A stretch of DNA of 41,227 nt from Phycisphaerales bacterium (GCA_007693765.1 RECZ01000127.1:1-41227), one strand, 5' to 3'; counted from the stretch's first letter, positions 1-8,759 are shown. Notes: generated by a model not told the origin, from the sequence alone. Numbers and translations: made by a program.

Positions 1-94
1 GCTTGCCATGATCCAGCGCTGCCTGAGGCTCCTCGATCCGTCAAACAGAGCCTAGGTGGAGTAGGGAACGCGACGCGCGGCGCCTGTCCGGCCA

Positions 95-123
95 CCTCTC
101 CCGTCGCGCAGCGATGGGAGAGG
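95..123. repeat. Short inverted repeat (8-bp stem)
   Basis: CCTCTCCC at 95-102 pairs perfectly with GGGAGAGG at 116-123 around a 13-base loop. It is followed by a purine-rich tract. Similar gap-separated hairpins are common as dispersed intergenic repeats in GC-rich bacteria. No gene end is clearly attached to it, so a terminator role is only possible. Confidence 0.5.
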
Positions 124-231
124 GCAGGGAGAGGGCTTCTGCATCGCTTTGTTTCTATTTCGCCTCATCTGTCCAACAGCGGGCGGGTTCGTTCGGGACG
201 TTGGGGGACAGCGCATGGTGATCTGATCCGT

Positions 232-345
232 CGCCCTTTCAGGGCGAGATTGCGTGTTCCGCTTCGTTCCGTGGGCGGCGCTGCGCTTCGCCCACGGCTA
301 GGTTCCGGCGCCCCTGCGGGGCTTGGTATCGCCACCGCTTCGGGG
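232..345 (+). repeat. REP-like hairpin array, distant copy (copy A)
   Basis: Consecutive hairpins: CGCCCT/AGGGCG (232-237/241-246), CCGTGGGCG/CGCCCACGG (269-277/289-297) and GCCCC/GGGGC (310-314/318-322), followed by a related GC-rich stretch. The order and much of the sequence match the copy at 40502-40593 beside the RAYT gene, and the reverse complement matches 39751-39906. This is therefore the same repeat family about 39 kb from the transposase gene. Confidence 0.75.
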
Positions 346-423
346 CGATTGTGTGCCGCGGTGTCGTGGGGGTGTGTCGTGGCGTTGCGAAGCGTCGCCA
401 CGCCAAGCGAAAAGCGCACTCCA

Positions 424-691
424 ACGAAACGCGACTGTCAAGGAGCGTGCCCGGCGTGTCTCGTGTACCCGGCGTGTCCCGCGTGCCCGGCGCCCGCGAC
501 GGAGCGATTGCGCCGTACTTCCCGCAACACTTCCCACAACGAGCCGCGACCGTGAGGGAGCGCTGTTCGTTTTTCGCCTGTGCAAGAACCCACGAAGAGC
601 AGCGGGCACGCTCAACCCGTACACATCTGACAGATGGGGTGTTCGGAGTCGACCGGTCGCTCAACGACGCTCCTTGACAGTCGCGTTTCGT
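424..691. repeat. 268-bp interval bounded by perfect 24-bp inverted repeats (MITE-like)
   Basis: Bases 424-447 and 668-691 are exact reverse complements over 24 bp. Between them lie a tandem repeat (450-500) and a related 17-mer at 546-562 (GCGACCGTGAGGGAGCG), which resembles the core of the terminal repeat (GCGACTGTCAAGGAGCG, 431-447). No transposase gene is inside. The structure fits a small non-autonomous element or a cluster of dispersed repeats. I see no clean target-site duplication outside the ends, so the mobile-element reading is tentative. Confidence 0.5.
450..500. repeat. 18-bp tandem repeat, about 2.8 copies
   Basis: Units start at 450, 468 and 486, each beginning CCCGGCG; the first two share CCCGGCGTGTC plus a variable tail and the third is partial. 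The period of 18 gives an apparent peptide repeat in every frame, but nothing else suggests coding. Confidence 0.6.
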
Positions 692-725
692 GTGGCGCGT
701 TTGGTCTTTCGACGCCGTGGCGCGT

Positions 726-1976
726 TCACCCCGTCGCGCTGGCGGTCGATTTCGCGGCGTGGTCCTGCGCGGCCTCGCGCAGGGCGTGGGCGGCGAGTTT
801 GGCGTCGTCTTCGGTCAGGAAGCAGCCGAAGCTGAGTCGTGTCGCGCCGGCGACGTCGAGCGTGGAAGCGCCGGGGCGGTTGTTCGGGGCGGTGCCCATG
901 GCGCGGTGGGCGAGGGGGGCGCAGTGCAGGCCGGCGCGGGTGAGCAGGCCGTGGCGGTCTTCGAGCGTCTTCGCCAGCGTTTGCGGCGGGACGCCCTCGA
1001 TCACGACGGAGAACACCGCGGTGCGGCGCTCGTGCGTCTGCGGCCCGAGCAGGCGCAGGTTGGGCGGCTGGCCGTCGCCTTCGCGCAGGGCGTCGAGGAA
1101 CGCGACCATGAGTCGTGTCTCGTGCGCCTCGACGTCCTCGACGGTGCGTTCGAGCAGGTACGCCACGCCCTCGGACAGGCCGGCGAGGCCGATCGCGTTG
1201 TGGCTGCCGGGCTCGTACTTGTCGGGGAGTTCGTTGGGCTGCGTGTCGCGTTCGGAGCGCGAGCCGGTGCCGCCCTCGCGGATGGTGCGGATGCGCTTCT
1301 CCATCCCCGGCGCGATGTACAGCCCGCCCGTGCCCAGCGGCCCGAGCAGGCCCTTGTGCCCGGGGAAGGCGAGCAGGTCGATGTGCAGCGCGCGCACGTC
1401 GATGGGGATGTGCCCGAGCGTCTGGGCGGCGTCCACCAGCAGGGGCACGTTGCGCTCGCGGCAGATGCGCCCGATGGCCTCGATGGGCTGGCGCGAGCCG
1501 GTGACGTTGCTGGCGTGGTTGATGGCGACGAGGCGGGTGTTGGGGCGGATGGCGCGACGGATCTCGTCCGGGTCCACCCAGCCGGTGGCGGGGTCCACCA
1601 CGACGCGCGTCTGGTCGGCGTCGGAGTTGCTCACCAGCGCGTTGAGCGGGCGCAGCACGGAGTTGTGCGCCATCCACGTGGTGACGACGTGGTCGATGGT
1701 CGGCCCGGGCTGCACGATGCCCTTGATCGCGAGGTTGAGCGCGTCGGTGCAGTTGAGCGTGAAGATCACGCGCTCCGGCCCGGCGCCGTTGATGAGCGTG
1801 TTGATGCGCTCGCGGCAGCGCCAGAGCAGTTCGTCGGCCTCGCGCGACTCGGCGTAGGCGCCGCGCCCGGGCGAGGCGCCCAGCTCCGTCGCGAAGCGGG
1901 TCATCGCTTCGAGCACGCCCGGCGGCTTGGGGAAGCTCGTCGCGGCGTTGTCGAGGTAGATGCGACGCGTGCTCAT
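726..1976 (-). CDS. Class V aminotransferase, cysteine desulfurase-like
   Basis: PLP-dependent fold-type I enzyme of the NifS/Csd group, probably removing sulfur from cysteine. The N-terminus reads YLDNAATSFPKP, typical of this group. From the upstream ATG at 1985 (419 residues), the PLP Schiff-base lysine is K211 in AFPGHKGLLGPLGTGG, with D185 in the LLVDAAQ strand. The C-terminal RAGLHCAPLAHRAMGT contains C355, the likely sulfur-accepting cysteine, in a context I associate with the EF2568-type desulfurase subfamily. I prefer the ATG at 1976 (416 residues) because a TACCAT hexamer ends seven bases upstream and overlaps the 1985 ATG; neither start has a Shine-Dalgarno. No iscU or suf genes are adjacent, so the sulfur acceptor is unknown. 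Confidence 0.87.
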   Translation of the reverse strand: MSTRRIYLDNAATSFPKPPGVLEAMTRFATELGASPGRGAYAESREADELLWRCRERINTLINGAGPERVIFTLNCTDALNLAIKGIVQPGPTIDHVVTTWMAHNSVLRPLNALVSNSDADQTRVVVDPATGWVDPDEIRRAIRPNTRLVAINHASNVTGSRQPIEAIGRICRERNVPLLVDAAQTLGHIPIDVRALHIDLLAFPGHKGLLGPLGTGGLYIAPGMEKRIRTIREGGTGSRSERDTQPNELPDKYEPGSHNAIGLAGLSEGVAYLLERTVEDVEAHETRLMVAFLDALREGDGQPPNLRLLGPQTHERRTAVFSVVIEGVPPQTLAKTLEDRHGLLTRAGLHCAPLAHRAMGTAPNNRPGASTLDVAGATRLSFGCFLTEDDAKLAAHALREAAQDHAAKSTASATG

Positions 1977-1983
1977 GGGGGGC

Positions 1984-1989
1984 ATGGTA
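1984..1989 (-). promoter_or_regulatory. -10-like TACCAT, probable leaderless promoter
   Basis: TACCAT on the minus strand ends seven bases before the ATG at 1976. The surrounding 19 bases (1978-1996) are identical to those just upstream of queG (35935-35953). No good -35 is visible. Confidence 0.45.
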
Positions 1990-2009
1990 CGCCCGGGATC
2001 GCGGTTGAA

Positions 2010-2402
2010 TCAGAGGCCGGCGCGGATGTTCTCGTCGATCGTGCGGCTCAGGGCCTCGTCGCCGAAGCTGCCGACACGGATGGTGTAGCGGGAGACGTTG
2101 TCGCCCTCGCTGCGCACGCGGATCTGCACGCGACGATCGCGCGCCGTGCGGGCGATCACCTCGCCCTCGGCCTCGTCGGAGGCCGCAGAGACGAGCGAGA
2201 AGCCCATCTCGTTGACGGCGCGCTCGGCGCTTTCGACGACGGCGGGGACGTCGGCGTTGACCGTCGAACGCAGTTCGCCGCGGACGTAGAGCACGCCGGC
2301 GGTGGCGGCGCCCGCCGCGGCGACGGCGACGCAGCCGGAGACGCCGGTGGCGAGGGCGGCGCCGAGGGTCAGGGCGCCGAGGAGTCGTTTAGTTGCGCGC
2401 AT
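2010..2402 (-). CDS. Small DUF3568-like lipoprotein
   Basis: A 130-residue protein with a lipoprotein signal: basic start MRATKRLL, a hydrophobic Ala/Gly/Leu stretch, then GVSGC, whose Cys at about residue 24 is the likely lipidated residue. The mature part begins VAVAAAGAATAGVLYVRGEL and continues with a mixed alpha/beta domain with alternating charged strands. This layout resembles DUF3568 lipoproteins, and function is unknown. The start is set by an AGGAG (2411-2415) eight bases before the ATG. It lies 35 bp downstream of ald on the same strand, so co-transcription is likely, though a link to alanine metabolism is not implied. Confidence 0.8.
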   Translation of the reverse strand: MRATKRLLGALTLGAALATGVSGCVAVAAAGAATAGVLYVRGELRSTVNADVPAVVESAERAVNEMGFSLVSAASDEAEGEVIARTARDRRVQIRVRSEGDNVSRYTIRVGSFGDEALSRTIDENIRAGL

Positions 2403-2437
2403 GTGTGTGCTCCTGTGCTGTGCGGCGGCGCCGCGGG

Positions 2438-3562
2438 TCAGGTGGCGAAGGCGGGCTCGGTGTGCTCGAGGCCGTGCGCCTCGGCGACGGGCTGGCTGTA
2501 GAGCTTGCCGTTGTCGAGGCCGATGGCGCGGGCGAAGCCGATGTCGCGCTGCGCGATCGGGCGCCAGCCCTGGCTGGCGATCTTGAGCACCCACGGCAGC
2601 GTGGCGTTGGTGAGGCCCAGCGTGCTGGTGCGGGGAACCGCGCCGGGCATGTTGGCGACGCAGTAGTGGATGACGTCGTCCACGACGTAGATCGGGTCGG
2701 TGTGCGTGGTGGGCTTGCTGGTCTCGAAGCAGCCGCCTTGGTCGATGGCGACGTCCACGATCACCGAGCCGGGGCGCATCAGCTTGAGGTCTTCGCGCTT
2801 GATGAGGCGGGGCGCCTTGGCCGCGGGGATCAGCACGGCGCCGATGACGAGGTCGGCGTCGGAGATGTGGTGGCGGATGGCGTGGGGCTCGGAGTAAACG
2901 GTGCGGATGTTCGCGGGCATCACCTCGTCGAGGTAGCGCAGGCGCTCGAGGTTCACGTCCATGATGATGACGTTGGCGCCGAGGCCCGCGGCCATGCGGG
3001 CGGCGCAGGTGCCGACCACGCCGCCGCCCAGCACCACGACCTTCGCGGGGCTGACGCCGGGGATGCCCCCGAGCAGGATGCCGCGCCCGCCCTCGGGCGC
3101 TTCGAGGAACTTGGCGCCCTCCTGCACGGACATCTTGCCCGCGACCTCGCTCATGGGGGTGAGCAGGGGGAGCTCGGGTCGCCCGCTGCGCCCGGGCTGT
3201 TCGAGCGTCTCGTAGACGATCGCGGTGACGCCCTTCTCCATGCAGCCGACGGTCATGTCGCGGTTGGCGGCGAAGTGGTAGTAGGTGAAGACCATCTGCC
3301 CGTGGCGCATCATCGCGATTTCCTGGGGCTGGGGCTCCTTCACCTTGACGATGAGCTCGGCCTTGCCCCACACCCCGGCGGCGTCGGGGACGATCGTCGC
3401 GCCGGAGGCGGCGTAGAGCTCGTCCTCGTACCCGGCGCTGATGCCCGCATTGCGCTGCACCACGACCTGGTGCCCGTCGCGCGTCAGGAGCTCCACGCCA
3501 ACGGGGAGCAGGCCGACGCGCGATTCGTCTTTCTTCACTTCAGCGGGGACGCCAACGATCAT
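2438..3562 (-). CDS. ald: Alanine dehydrogenase
   Basis: NAD-dependent L-alanine dehydrogenase: oxidative deamination of alanine to pyruvate and ammonium, reversible. It has 374 residues, the normal length. Expected active-site residues are in register: R15 in [12 protein letters not shown]75 in VKVKEP, H96 in TYYHFA and D270 in [12 protein letters not shown]. The central Rossmann motif reads [17 protein letters not shown]. The start at 3562 fits homologues beginning [10 protein letters not shown] and has a purine-rich CCGGAGCC nearby. It probably heads a two-gene unit with the lipoprotein gene downstream. An alanine/sodium symporter is encoded about 12 kb away (15261-17159), so alanine use is plausible for this organism. 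Confidence 0.95.
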   Translation of the reverse strand: MIVGVPAEVKKDESRVGLLPVGVELLTRDGHQVVVQRNAGISAGYEDELYAASGATIVPDAAGVWGKAELIVKVKEPQPQEIAMMRHGQMVFTYYHFAANRDMTVGCMEKGVTAIVYETLEQPGRSGRPELPLLTPMSEVAGKMSVQEGAKFLEAPEGGRGILLGGIPGVSPAKVVVLGGGVVGTCAARMAAGLGANVIIMDVNLERLRYLDEVMPANIRTVYSEPHAIRHHISDADLVIGAVLIPAAKAPRLIKREDLKLMRPGSVIVDVAIDQGGCFETSKPTTHTDPIYVVDDVIHYCVANMPGAVPRTSTLGLTNATLPWVLKIASQGWRPIAQRDIGFARAIGLDNGKLYSQPVAEAHGLEHTEPAFAT

Positions 3563-3666
3563 GGCGGGTGGCTCCGGGAGATGCGTGGAGGGGTGAGCGG
3601 GCGCCCGTCGCGTCGACGGGGGAGGGGGAGAGTGTAGTGCGAGCGACACGCGCCCGCCGCCCCGAA

Positions 3667-3695
3667 CCGACAGGCCGGCCCCGCCGTCATATAGT
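3667..3695 (+). promoter_or_regulatory. Sigma70-type promoter for the exported protein gene
   Basis: CCGACA at 3667-3672 and TATAGT at 3690-3695 are separated by exactly 17 bases and lie in the 175-bp gap between divergent genes. Predicted transcription starts about 35 bases before the ATG at 3738. Confidence 0.45.
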
Positions 3696-3737
3696 GCGTA
3701 CTTCCGGACACACATCCCCCCGTGTGGAGCGACCCGA

Positions 3738-5795
3738 ATGACCGCAATCGCGATATCCCCCGGCCGATGGAACCCGCGGCGCGCCGTGCGTGGCGCCCTC
3801 GTGGCGCTCGCCTCGGCGTTGTGCCTCGTTGTGAGCGGGGGCGCCGCCCTCGCCCAGTCGGCGCCCGACGACGCCGCGTTCGTGCAGCGCGTCAACGACA
3901 TCTTCACCGGCCGCGACCGGGTCGTCCCCGACGCTCGCCGGGCCGATCTTGTGCTGCTGCCCAAGCTGGCCGCCATGGACGCCCCCCCGGCGTCCGCCTC
4001 AACTCCCTTGCGCGCTGCGCTGCTCGTCCCGGGCTCGTCGGGTTGGTCGGGGGCCGAGGTCTGGGCCACGGCGGAGCCGCAGAAGGCGGCTCTGGAGGCG
4101 CTGCGGACCGTAGGCGACCCCGCGGGGCGGTTCGCCTTCCTGCAGCCCTACGGCGCGACGGGCGTGAGCCCGGCGCTGGTGCGCGCCGATCTCTTCACAG
4201 ACCTCGGCACGCCGCCGATCCTCGCCGCGGCCCGCTTCGGGTATCTGGATGCGCTCGACGCCCTCGCGTCGCTGGCGCATGTCGAGGCCACCCGTCTGGC
4301 CTTCGCGGGCGAGGCGCGCCAAGGCGCAGACCTGATGGTCCGCTGGATCGTGCTCTCCCGCCTCATCGCCGACCGCGAGTTCTTCGTCGAGAAGCGATGG
4401 GCGGACCGCTCGATGCGGATGGGCCTCGAACGGCTGCGCGACATCGTGCACGAGCACGCCGAGCATATGACCGACGCGGACATCCGCGAACTTGCCCGCT
4501 CCATCGAGGCCCGCACGATCATGCTCGATCGCCTGCGGCTGCCTCGGGGCGACCGCGTCGCGGCCGAGCAGGTGATCGCCCGCGCGTTCCGACCCGGCGG
4601 GGGCCCCGACGGCTCTGTGTTCGGGCCGACGATGGCGCGAATCGCCTCGGCGGAGCGCCCATTGGCGATGTTCGGCGAGGCGGCGCGGTGGCAGGACGCC
4701 GCGACCGGGCACGCCGGGACGTTCGACGCGATCGACGAACTCCGCGACGTGTACGACGACTGGGTCTACCGCTGGGATCTCTCGCCGTTCGACGACATCA
4801 TGCGCACCAGGCCCAGCGACTTTGAGAGAATGGACGCCGCTCGCTTCAGCGTCATCCACACGGTGGTGGGGCCGGTGCGTGAGTTGTTTAAGGCACGCCA
4901 TCGGCTCATCGCGGAATTCTCCGGCACGCGGATGGCGCTCGCCGCCGCCGCGTTCCAGCGCCGGCACTCGATGTTGCCCGACGTGTTCGCGGCGGTCCGT
5001 CCGAACTTCACCCCCACGATCGAGCCGGATCCGTTCAGCGAGGCGGGCGAGTCGTTCCACTACTTCGTCCCCATGCGCGGCCAGGCCGTCGGGCCGCGCG
5101 AGACGCCGCGTCCGCACACGATGATCATCAGCCTCCCGGGGCTGGAGGTGAAGTCGACCGACGACGATCGGATTACGGCGGACGCGCTGCTCGATGTTTT
5201 GGGCGAGATGGCCGGCGAGATGTACGACGCGACCGTCGGCGCATCGGGCGGAGGCGCTACGCCGAACCTCGCCAAGCTGCAAGAGATCAGCAATCGCTTT
5301 CAAGAACGCGTCGATCAGATCGTGGATCCCGAGGGCGAAGGGGGCGAGGGCGCGCGCCTCTTGCAGCGATTCGGCCAACAGTTCATGCAGGCGCTGGGTG
5401 GTGGAGGCGGCACGAGGCCGACGAAGGAAGCGTTCGTCGCCATGGCGCGTGAAACGGCTCGTCAACTCCTGCAGGAGCAGTCTGGTTCGATCACGATCAC
5501 TCTCGACGACTCGACGTTCGTCCTCTACTCCGTCGGCCCGCAAGGGCAGCGGAATTGGGCGCGATCCGTCGGTCAGGGTGGGGAGGACTTGCTGCTTTGG
5601 CCGCCGATGCTCAGCCTCGTCCGCGACGAACTCGCGCACCGGGGGGTCGCGATCGCGGGCGCGTGGATCGACTATCAGCCCATGGCGAGGCCCGCGCCGG
5701 TGGCGCGCGAGCCGGTCGAGCCTTCAGAACGGCGTCGTCAGGAGCAGGAGCGGACCACACCCCGACGCGAGGGGCCCGGCCTTACCCCGTTCTAA
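3738..5795 (+). CDS. Large exported protein of unknown function
   Basis: A 685-residue protein not recognised from any characterised family. The N-terminus has a basic stretch, a hydrophobic core (GALVALASALCLVVSGGAA) and a likely signal peptidase site near LAQSAPDD, so it is probably exported. The mature part is largely helical and acidic. It includes HEHAEHMTDADIRELARSIE and RMALAAAAFQRRHSMLPDVF; the latter resembles a pattern in planctomycete proteins where a helix is followed by small-residue-rich sequence. The C-terminus is Pro/Arg/Glu-rich (REPVEPSERRRQEQER) and probably disordered. A GGAG at 3726-3729 sits eight bases before the ATG. Codon use is like its neighbours. It appears to be a single-gene unit. 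Confidence 0.85.
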   Translation: MTAIAISPGRWNPRRAVRGALVALASALCLVVSGGAALAQSAPDDAAFVQRVNDIFTGRDRVVPDARRADLVLLPKLAAMDAPPASASTPLRAALLVPGSSGWSGAEVWATAEPQKAALEALRTVGDPAGRFAFLQPYGATGVSPALVRADLFTDLGTPPILAAARFGYLDALDALASLAHVEATRLAFAGEARQGADLMVRWIVLSRLIADREFFVEKRWADRSMRMGLERLRDIVHEHAEHMTDADIRELARSIEARTIMLDRLRLPRGDRVAAEQVIARAFRPGGGPDGSVFGPTMARIASAERPLAMFGEAARWQDAATGHAGTFDAIDELRDVYDDWVYRWDLSPFDDIMRTRPSDFERMDAARFSVIHTVVGPVRELFKARHRLIAEFSGTRMALAAAAFQRRHSMLPDVFAAVRPNFTPTIEPDPFSEAGESFHYFVPMRGQAVGPRETPRPHTMIISLPGLEVKSTDDDRITADALLDVLGEMAGEMYDATVGASGGGATPNLAKLQEISNRFQERVDQIVDPEGEGGEGARLLQRFGQQFMQALGGGGGTRPTKEAFVAMARETARQLLQEQSGSITITLDDSTFVLYSVGPQGQRNWARSVGQGGEDLLLWPPMLSLVRDELAHRGVAIAGAWIDYQPMARPAPVAREPVEPSERRRQEQERTTPRREGPGLTPF

Positions 5796-5903
5796 ATCAG
5801 CGAGGCGTGCGTTGCGGGCACACGGACCGACCGACGCCGATCACAAGCACGTTTCGACCGCGGCGCCGGATACGCGGGCGCGGCTGGCTTTCAAGGTGAG
5901 AAC

Positions 5904-6899
5904 ATGAGCAACGAATCGAGCACGGAGCGCGGCGACGCGCACAAGTTGGTCATCATCGGATCCGGCCCCGCGGGGTGGACGGCCGCGATCTACGCGGCCC
6001 GCGCCAACCTCGACCCGGTGGTCTACATCGGCGTGCCCAAGTCGAACCCCTCCCCCGTGCTGCCTGGCGGGCAGCTCATGCTCACGACCGACGTCGAGAA
6101 CTACCCCGGCTTCCCCGAGGGCGTGACCGGCCCGGACATGATGGCGCTCTTCCAGAAGCAGGCGGAGCGCTTCGGCGCCAAGGTGATGCAGGAAGACGTG
6201 GAGGCGTGCGATTTCTCCGAGCGTCCGTTCACGCTCCGCACGTCCGACGGCGCGACGGTGCGTGCGCACAGCGTGATCATCGCGACGGGCGCCACCGCAA
6301 ACTGGCTGGGCCTCGAGAACGAGATGCGACTGGCGATGAGCGGCGGCGGCGTCTCCGCCTGCGCCGTGTGCGACGGCGCGCTGCCGATCTTTCGCGACCA
6401 GCCCCTCGCCGTTGTCGGCGGCGGCGACACCGCGATGGAGGAGGCGATGTACCTCACCAAGTTCGCCTCCGCCGTGTACGTGATCCACCGGCGCGACGAG
6501 CTCCGGGCCAGCAAGATCATGCAGGAGCGCTACCTCAAGCAGCCCAACGCGAAGGTGGTCTGGAACAAGGTCGTCACCGACGTGCTCGGCGACGACAAGA
6601 TCACCGGCGTGCGCATGAAGGACACCGTGACCGGCGAGGAGTCCACGCTCGAGGTCAAGGGGCTCTTCATCGCCATCGGGCACACGCCGGCGACGGAGTT
6701 CCTCAAGGATTCCGGCCTCGACTTCGACGACGCGGGCTACATCGTGCTGCCCGACCGCAGCAGCCGCACGAAGATCGAGGGCGTCTTCGCCGCGGGCGAC
6801 GTCGCCGACGCCCACTACCGGCAGGCGGTCACGGCCGCGGGCATGGGGTGCCAGGCGGCGATCGACGCGGAGCGCTGGCTGGGCGAGCAGGGGATCTGA
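5904..6899 (+). CDS. trxB: Thioredoxin-disulfide reductase
   Basis: Low-molecular-weight FAD/NADPH thioredoxin reductase, which reduces thioredoxin in the cytoplasm. In its 331 residues are the FAD-binding GSGPAG (19-24), the redox-active CAVC (153-156, followed by DG), the NADPH-binding GGGDTA (172-177) with HRRDELRAS (195-203), and the C-terminal FAD motif AAGDVAD (297-302). The motif order is standard. AAGGTGAG stands just before the ATG at 5904. An N-terminal extension of about 12 polar residues precedes the first beta strand. The gene is 108 bp downstream of the exported protein gene and ends 33 bp from the convergent antiporter gene. Confidence 0.96.
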   Translation: MSNESSTERGDAHKLVIIGSGPAGWTAAIYAARANLDPVVYIGVPKSNPSPVLPGGQLMLTTDVENYPGFPEGVTGPDMMALFQKQAERFGAKVMQEDVEACDFSERPFTLRTSDGATVRAHSVIIATGATANWLGLENEMRLAMSGGGVSACAVCDGALPIFRDQPLAVVGGGDTAMEEAMYLTKFASAVYVIHRRDELRASKIMQERYLKQPNAKVVWNKVVTDVLGDDKITGVRMKDTVTGEESTLEVKGLFIAIGHTPATEFLKDSGLDFDDAGYIVLPDRSSRTKIEGVFAAGDVADAHYRQAVTAAGMGCQAAIDAERWLGEQGI

Positions 6900-6932
6900 A
6901 ACGATCGGTCGGGGTCGCAGCGCGGCCGTGGG

Positions 6933-8747
6933 TTACGACTCGGACGGATCGACGGGGTCGGCCGGCTTGGACGCGGCGTCCGCCTCGCGGCGCTTTTCGG
7001 CGCGGGCCGAGAGGTGCTTGACGACCTCGCGCGCCATGGATTCGGCGGTCGCCATCTCCTCGACCGTGACGTGGTCAGCGCCCATCCGTGTCGCGACCAT
7101 GCCCTTGCTCAGGTAGCTGGAGCGCATCGCGATAAACGCGCCCGGGGCGAGCGCTCTGACGGATTCGCACGCACGGAGCGCCGCCTCGTCATCGGGCACG
7201 GTCAGGATTACGGCGTCCGCGTTGCGCACACCGGCGGCTTCGAGCACGTCGCGTCTGGAGATGTCGCCGTAGACGATCGATCGCCCCAACTCCGTCTGAC
7301 GGCGCACCGTCGACGAGTTGAGTTCGATGATGGTGTAAGGCACGTTCATCTGATCCAGCCGCTCCGCGATGGCCCTCCCCACGACGCCGTAACCCGCGAG
7401 GACGACCCGCGACGCGGCGCGTCGACGGGCGTTTTCAGATTCCGCGACGCTCTCCGCGTCAACCAGAACTTCTTTGGCAGGGGCCGCGCCCTTCGCGGCG
7501 TAGGATCGCATCCACGGCGCGAGCGGCACGGTGCGCAGCCTCGGCGCGAATCGCGTCGCGAGGGTGATGATGGAGGGCGTCAGGATGAGCGAAAGCACCA
7601 CCACCGCGATGGTGTTCGCCATCACAACCTCGCTGACGATGCCCATGCCCCTCGCGGCGCCCAAGAGCACGAGGCTGATCTCGCTGCCTGCCGAGAGTGA
7701 GAGCGCCACGACCGCCGCGACCGCCGCCGGAGTGCCGAACGCCCACGCGATAAACCCCGTGGCCAGAGTCTTGATCGTCACGAGGAGCGCGACGCCGACG
7801 AGCACGAGCCACCACCACTGGGCGAGCGTGGCCGGGCTGAGGTACATGCCGATGGTCGTGAAAAACACAGCGAGGAAGAGGTCGCGCAGCGGGCCGATCT
7901 GCCCGCTCAGTTGGTGCCGGAAGGGCGTCCTGCTCAGCATGTAGCCGGCGACGAACGCGCCGAGTTCGGCGCTGAAGCCGAGCGCCTGTGTCGCCGCGGC
8001 TGCGCCGATGGCGACCGCCGTCGAGAGCACCAGCATCACTTCGGAGTTGCGCCCTCGCGCCGCCTCCTGCATGATCCGCGGCAGCAGAACATGCCCCGCC
8101 ACGGTCAGGAGCATCAGCCCGCCCACGCTCAGTCCGATGCTGCCGAGAATGGCCAGCCAGTCGACGCTGGTCCCCGTGTCGTTCGGATCGCCGGTCGCCC
8201 AGCGAGCGATCATCGGGAGCGAGGCGAGCATCGCCAGCACCATGAAGTCCTGCACGGCGGAGATGGCGAAGCACATCCGCCCGTGGGGGGTGCGGAGTTC
8301 GCGGCGCTCCGCCAACACACGCAGCACAACCGCCGTCGACGACGTGCTCAGCGCGAGGCAGATCGTCAGGCTCACCGGCGCCGAGACGCCCATCAGCATG
8401 ACCACGGGCCACGCCACAGCCACGGACACCACGCACGATGCGACGCCGATCAGCACCAGCGAGAGCAATCGGCCCTTGTACGCCGACAGGTCCAGCTCGA
8501 GCCCGATGCCGAACATCAACAGGATGATGGCCAGACGCGAGATCGCTTCGAGGCTCTCGGGCGACGTGACCGCGCCGAAGGCGTTGGGGCCGATCAGCGC
8601 GCCCGCGAGCAGGTACGCCGGGATGACCGCCAGCCGCACGCGCTGCATCGCGATCGCGACGATCGAGGCCGCGGCGAGGATGATCAGCAGGTCGATGGCC
8701 AACGACGCCTGCGTGTCGGCGCTCGCGAGCGTCAGGAGGTGCGGCAT
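6933..8747 (-). CDS. CPA2-family cation/proton antiporter with TrkA-N domain
   Basis: Inner-membrane monovalent-cation/proton antiporter of the KefB/YbaL type, with 604 residues. The N-terminal two thirds are hydrophobic helices of the Na_H_Exchanger fold, with typical runs such as AYLLAGALIGPNAFG and LGAFVAGYMLSRTPFRHQL. From about residue 440 a cytoplasmic Rossmann domain begins: RVVLAGYGVVGRAIAERLDQ, then VYGDISRRDVLEAAGV and a nucleotide-contact region VILTVPDDEAALR. This TrkA-N/RCK domain likely gates transport in response to nucleotide or glutathione-like ligands. No KefF/KefG ancillary protein is adjacent. The start at ATG 8747 has a TATCCT ending six bases upstream and no Shine-Dalgarno. 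Confidence 0.92.
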   Translation of the reverse strand: MPHLLTLASADTQASLAIDLLIILAAASIVAIAMQRVRLAVIPAYLLAGALIGPNAFGAVTSPESLEAISRLAIILLMFGIGLELDLSAYKGRLLSLVLIGVASCVVSVAVAWPVVMLMGVSAPVSLTICLALSTSSTAVVLRVLAERRELRTPHGRMCFAISAVQDFMVLAMLASLPMIARWATGDPNDTGTSVDWLAILGSIGLSVGGLMLLTVAGHVLLPRIMQEAARGRNSEVMLVLSTAVAIGAAAATQALGFSAELGAFVAGYMLSRTPFRHQLSGQIGPLRDLFLAVFFTTIGMYLSPATLAQWWWLVLVGVALLVTIKTLATGFIAWAFGTPAAVAAVVALSLSAGSEISLVLLGAARGMGIVSEVVMANTIAVVVLSLILTPSIITLATRFAPRLRTVPLAPWMRSYAAKGAAPAKEVLVDAESVAESENARRRAASRVVLAGYGVVGRAIAERLDQMNVPYTIIELNSSTVRRQTELGRSIVYGDISRRDVLEAAGVRNADAVILTVPDDEAALRACESVRALAPGAFIAMRSSYLSKGMVATRMGADHVTVEEMATAESMAREVVKHLSARAEKRREADAASKPADPVDPSES

Positions 8748-8753
8748 GACGGC

Positions 8754-8759
8754 AGGATA
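8754..8759 (-). promoter_or_regulatory. -10-like TATCCT, probable leaderless promoter of the antiporter gene
   Basis: Minus-strand TATCCT with exactly six bases between it and the ATG at 8747. No Shine-Dalgarno and no clear -35 are visible. Confidence 0.5.

Larger units (their letters stand above)
1..725. other. Intergenic, repeat-rich region without a supported gene
   Basis: No frame here looks like a real protein: translations are low-complexity and Arg/Pro/Ala-rich, and they run straight through hairpin repeats. Bases 2-55 could be the last 17 codons of an upstream plus-strand gene ending in TAG at 53-55, but that is too short to judge. The region holds an inverted repeat (95-123), a REP-like array (232-345), an 18-bp tandem repeat (450-500) and a 24-bp perfect inverted repeat pair (424-447 and 668-691). 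It ends at the stop codon of the minus-strand aminotransferase gene. Confidence 0.7.

Noticed and set aside
2-55. Partial gene end at the left edge
   Set aside because: Only 17 codons before a TAG, with nothing recognisable, so it cannot be told from chance.
450-500. Tandem repeats as a CRISPR array
   Set aside because: Units are contiguous 18-mers (and 11-mers at 26105-26159) without unique spacers, and no cas gene is near.
250-835. Overlapping short frames in the left repeat region
   Set aside because: They translate through hairpins and tandem repeats and no frame has protein-like composition.
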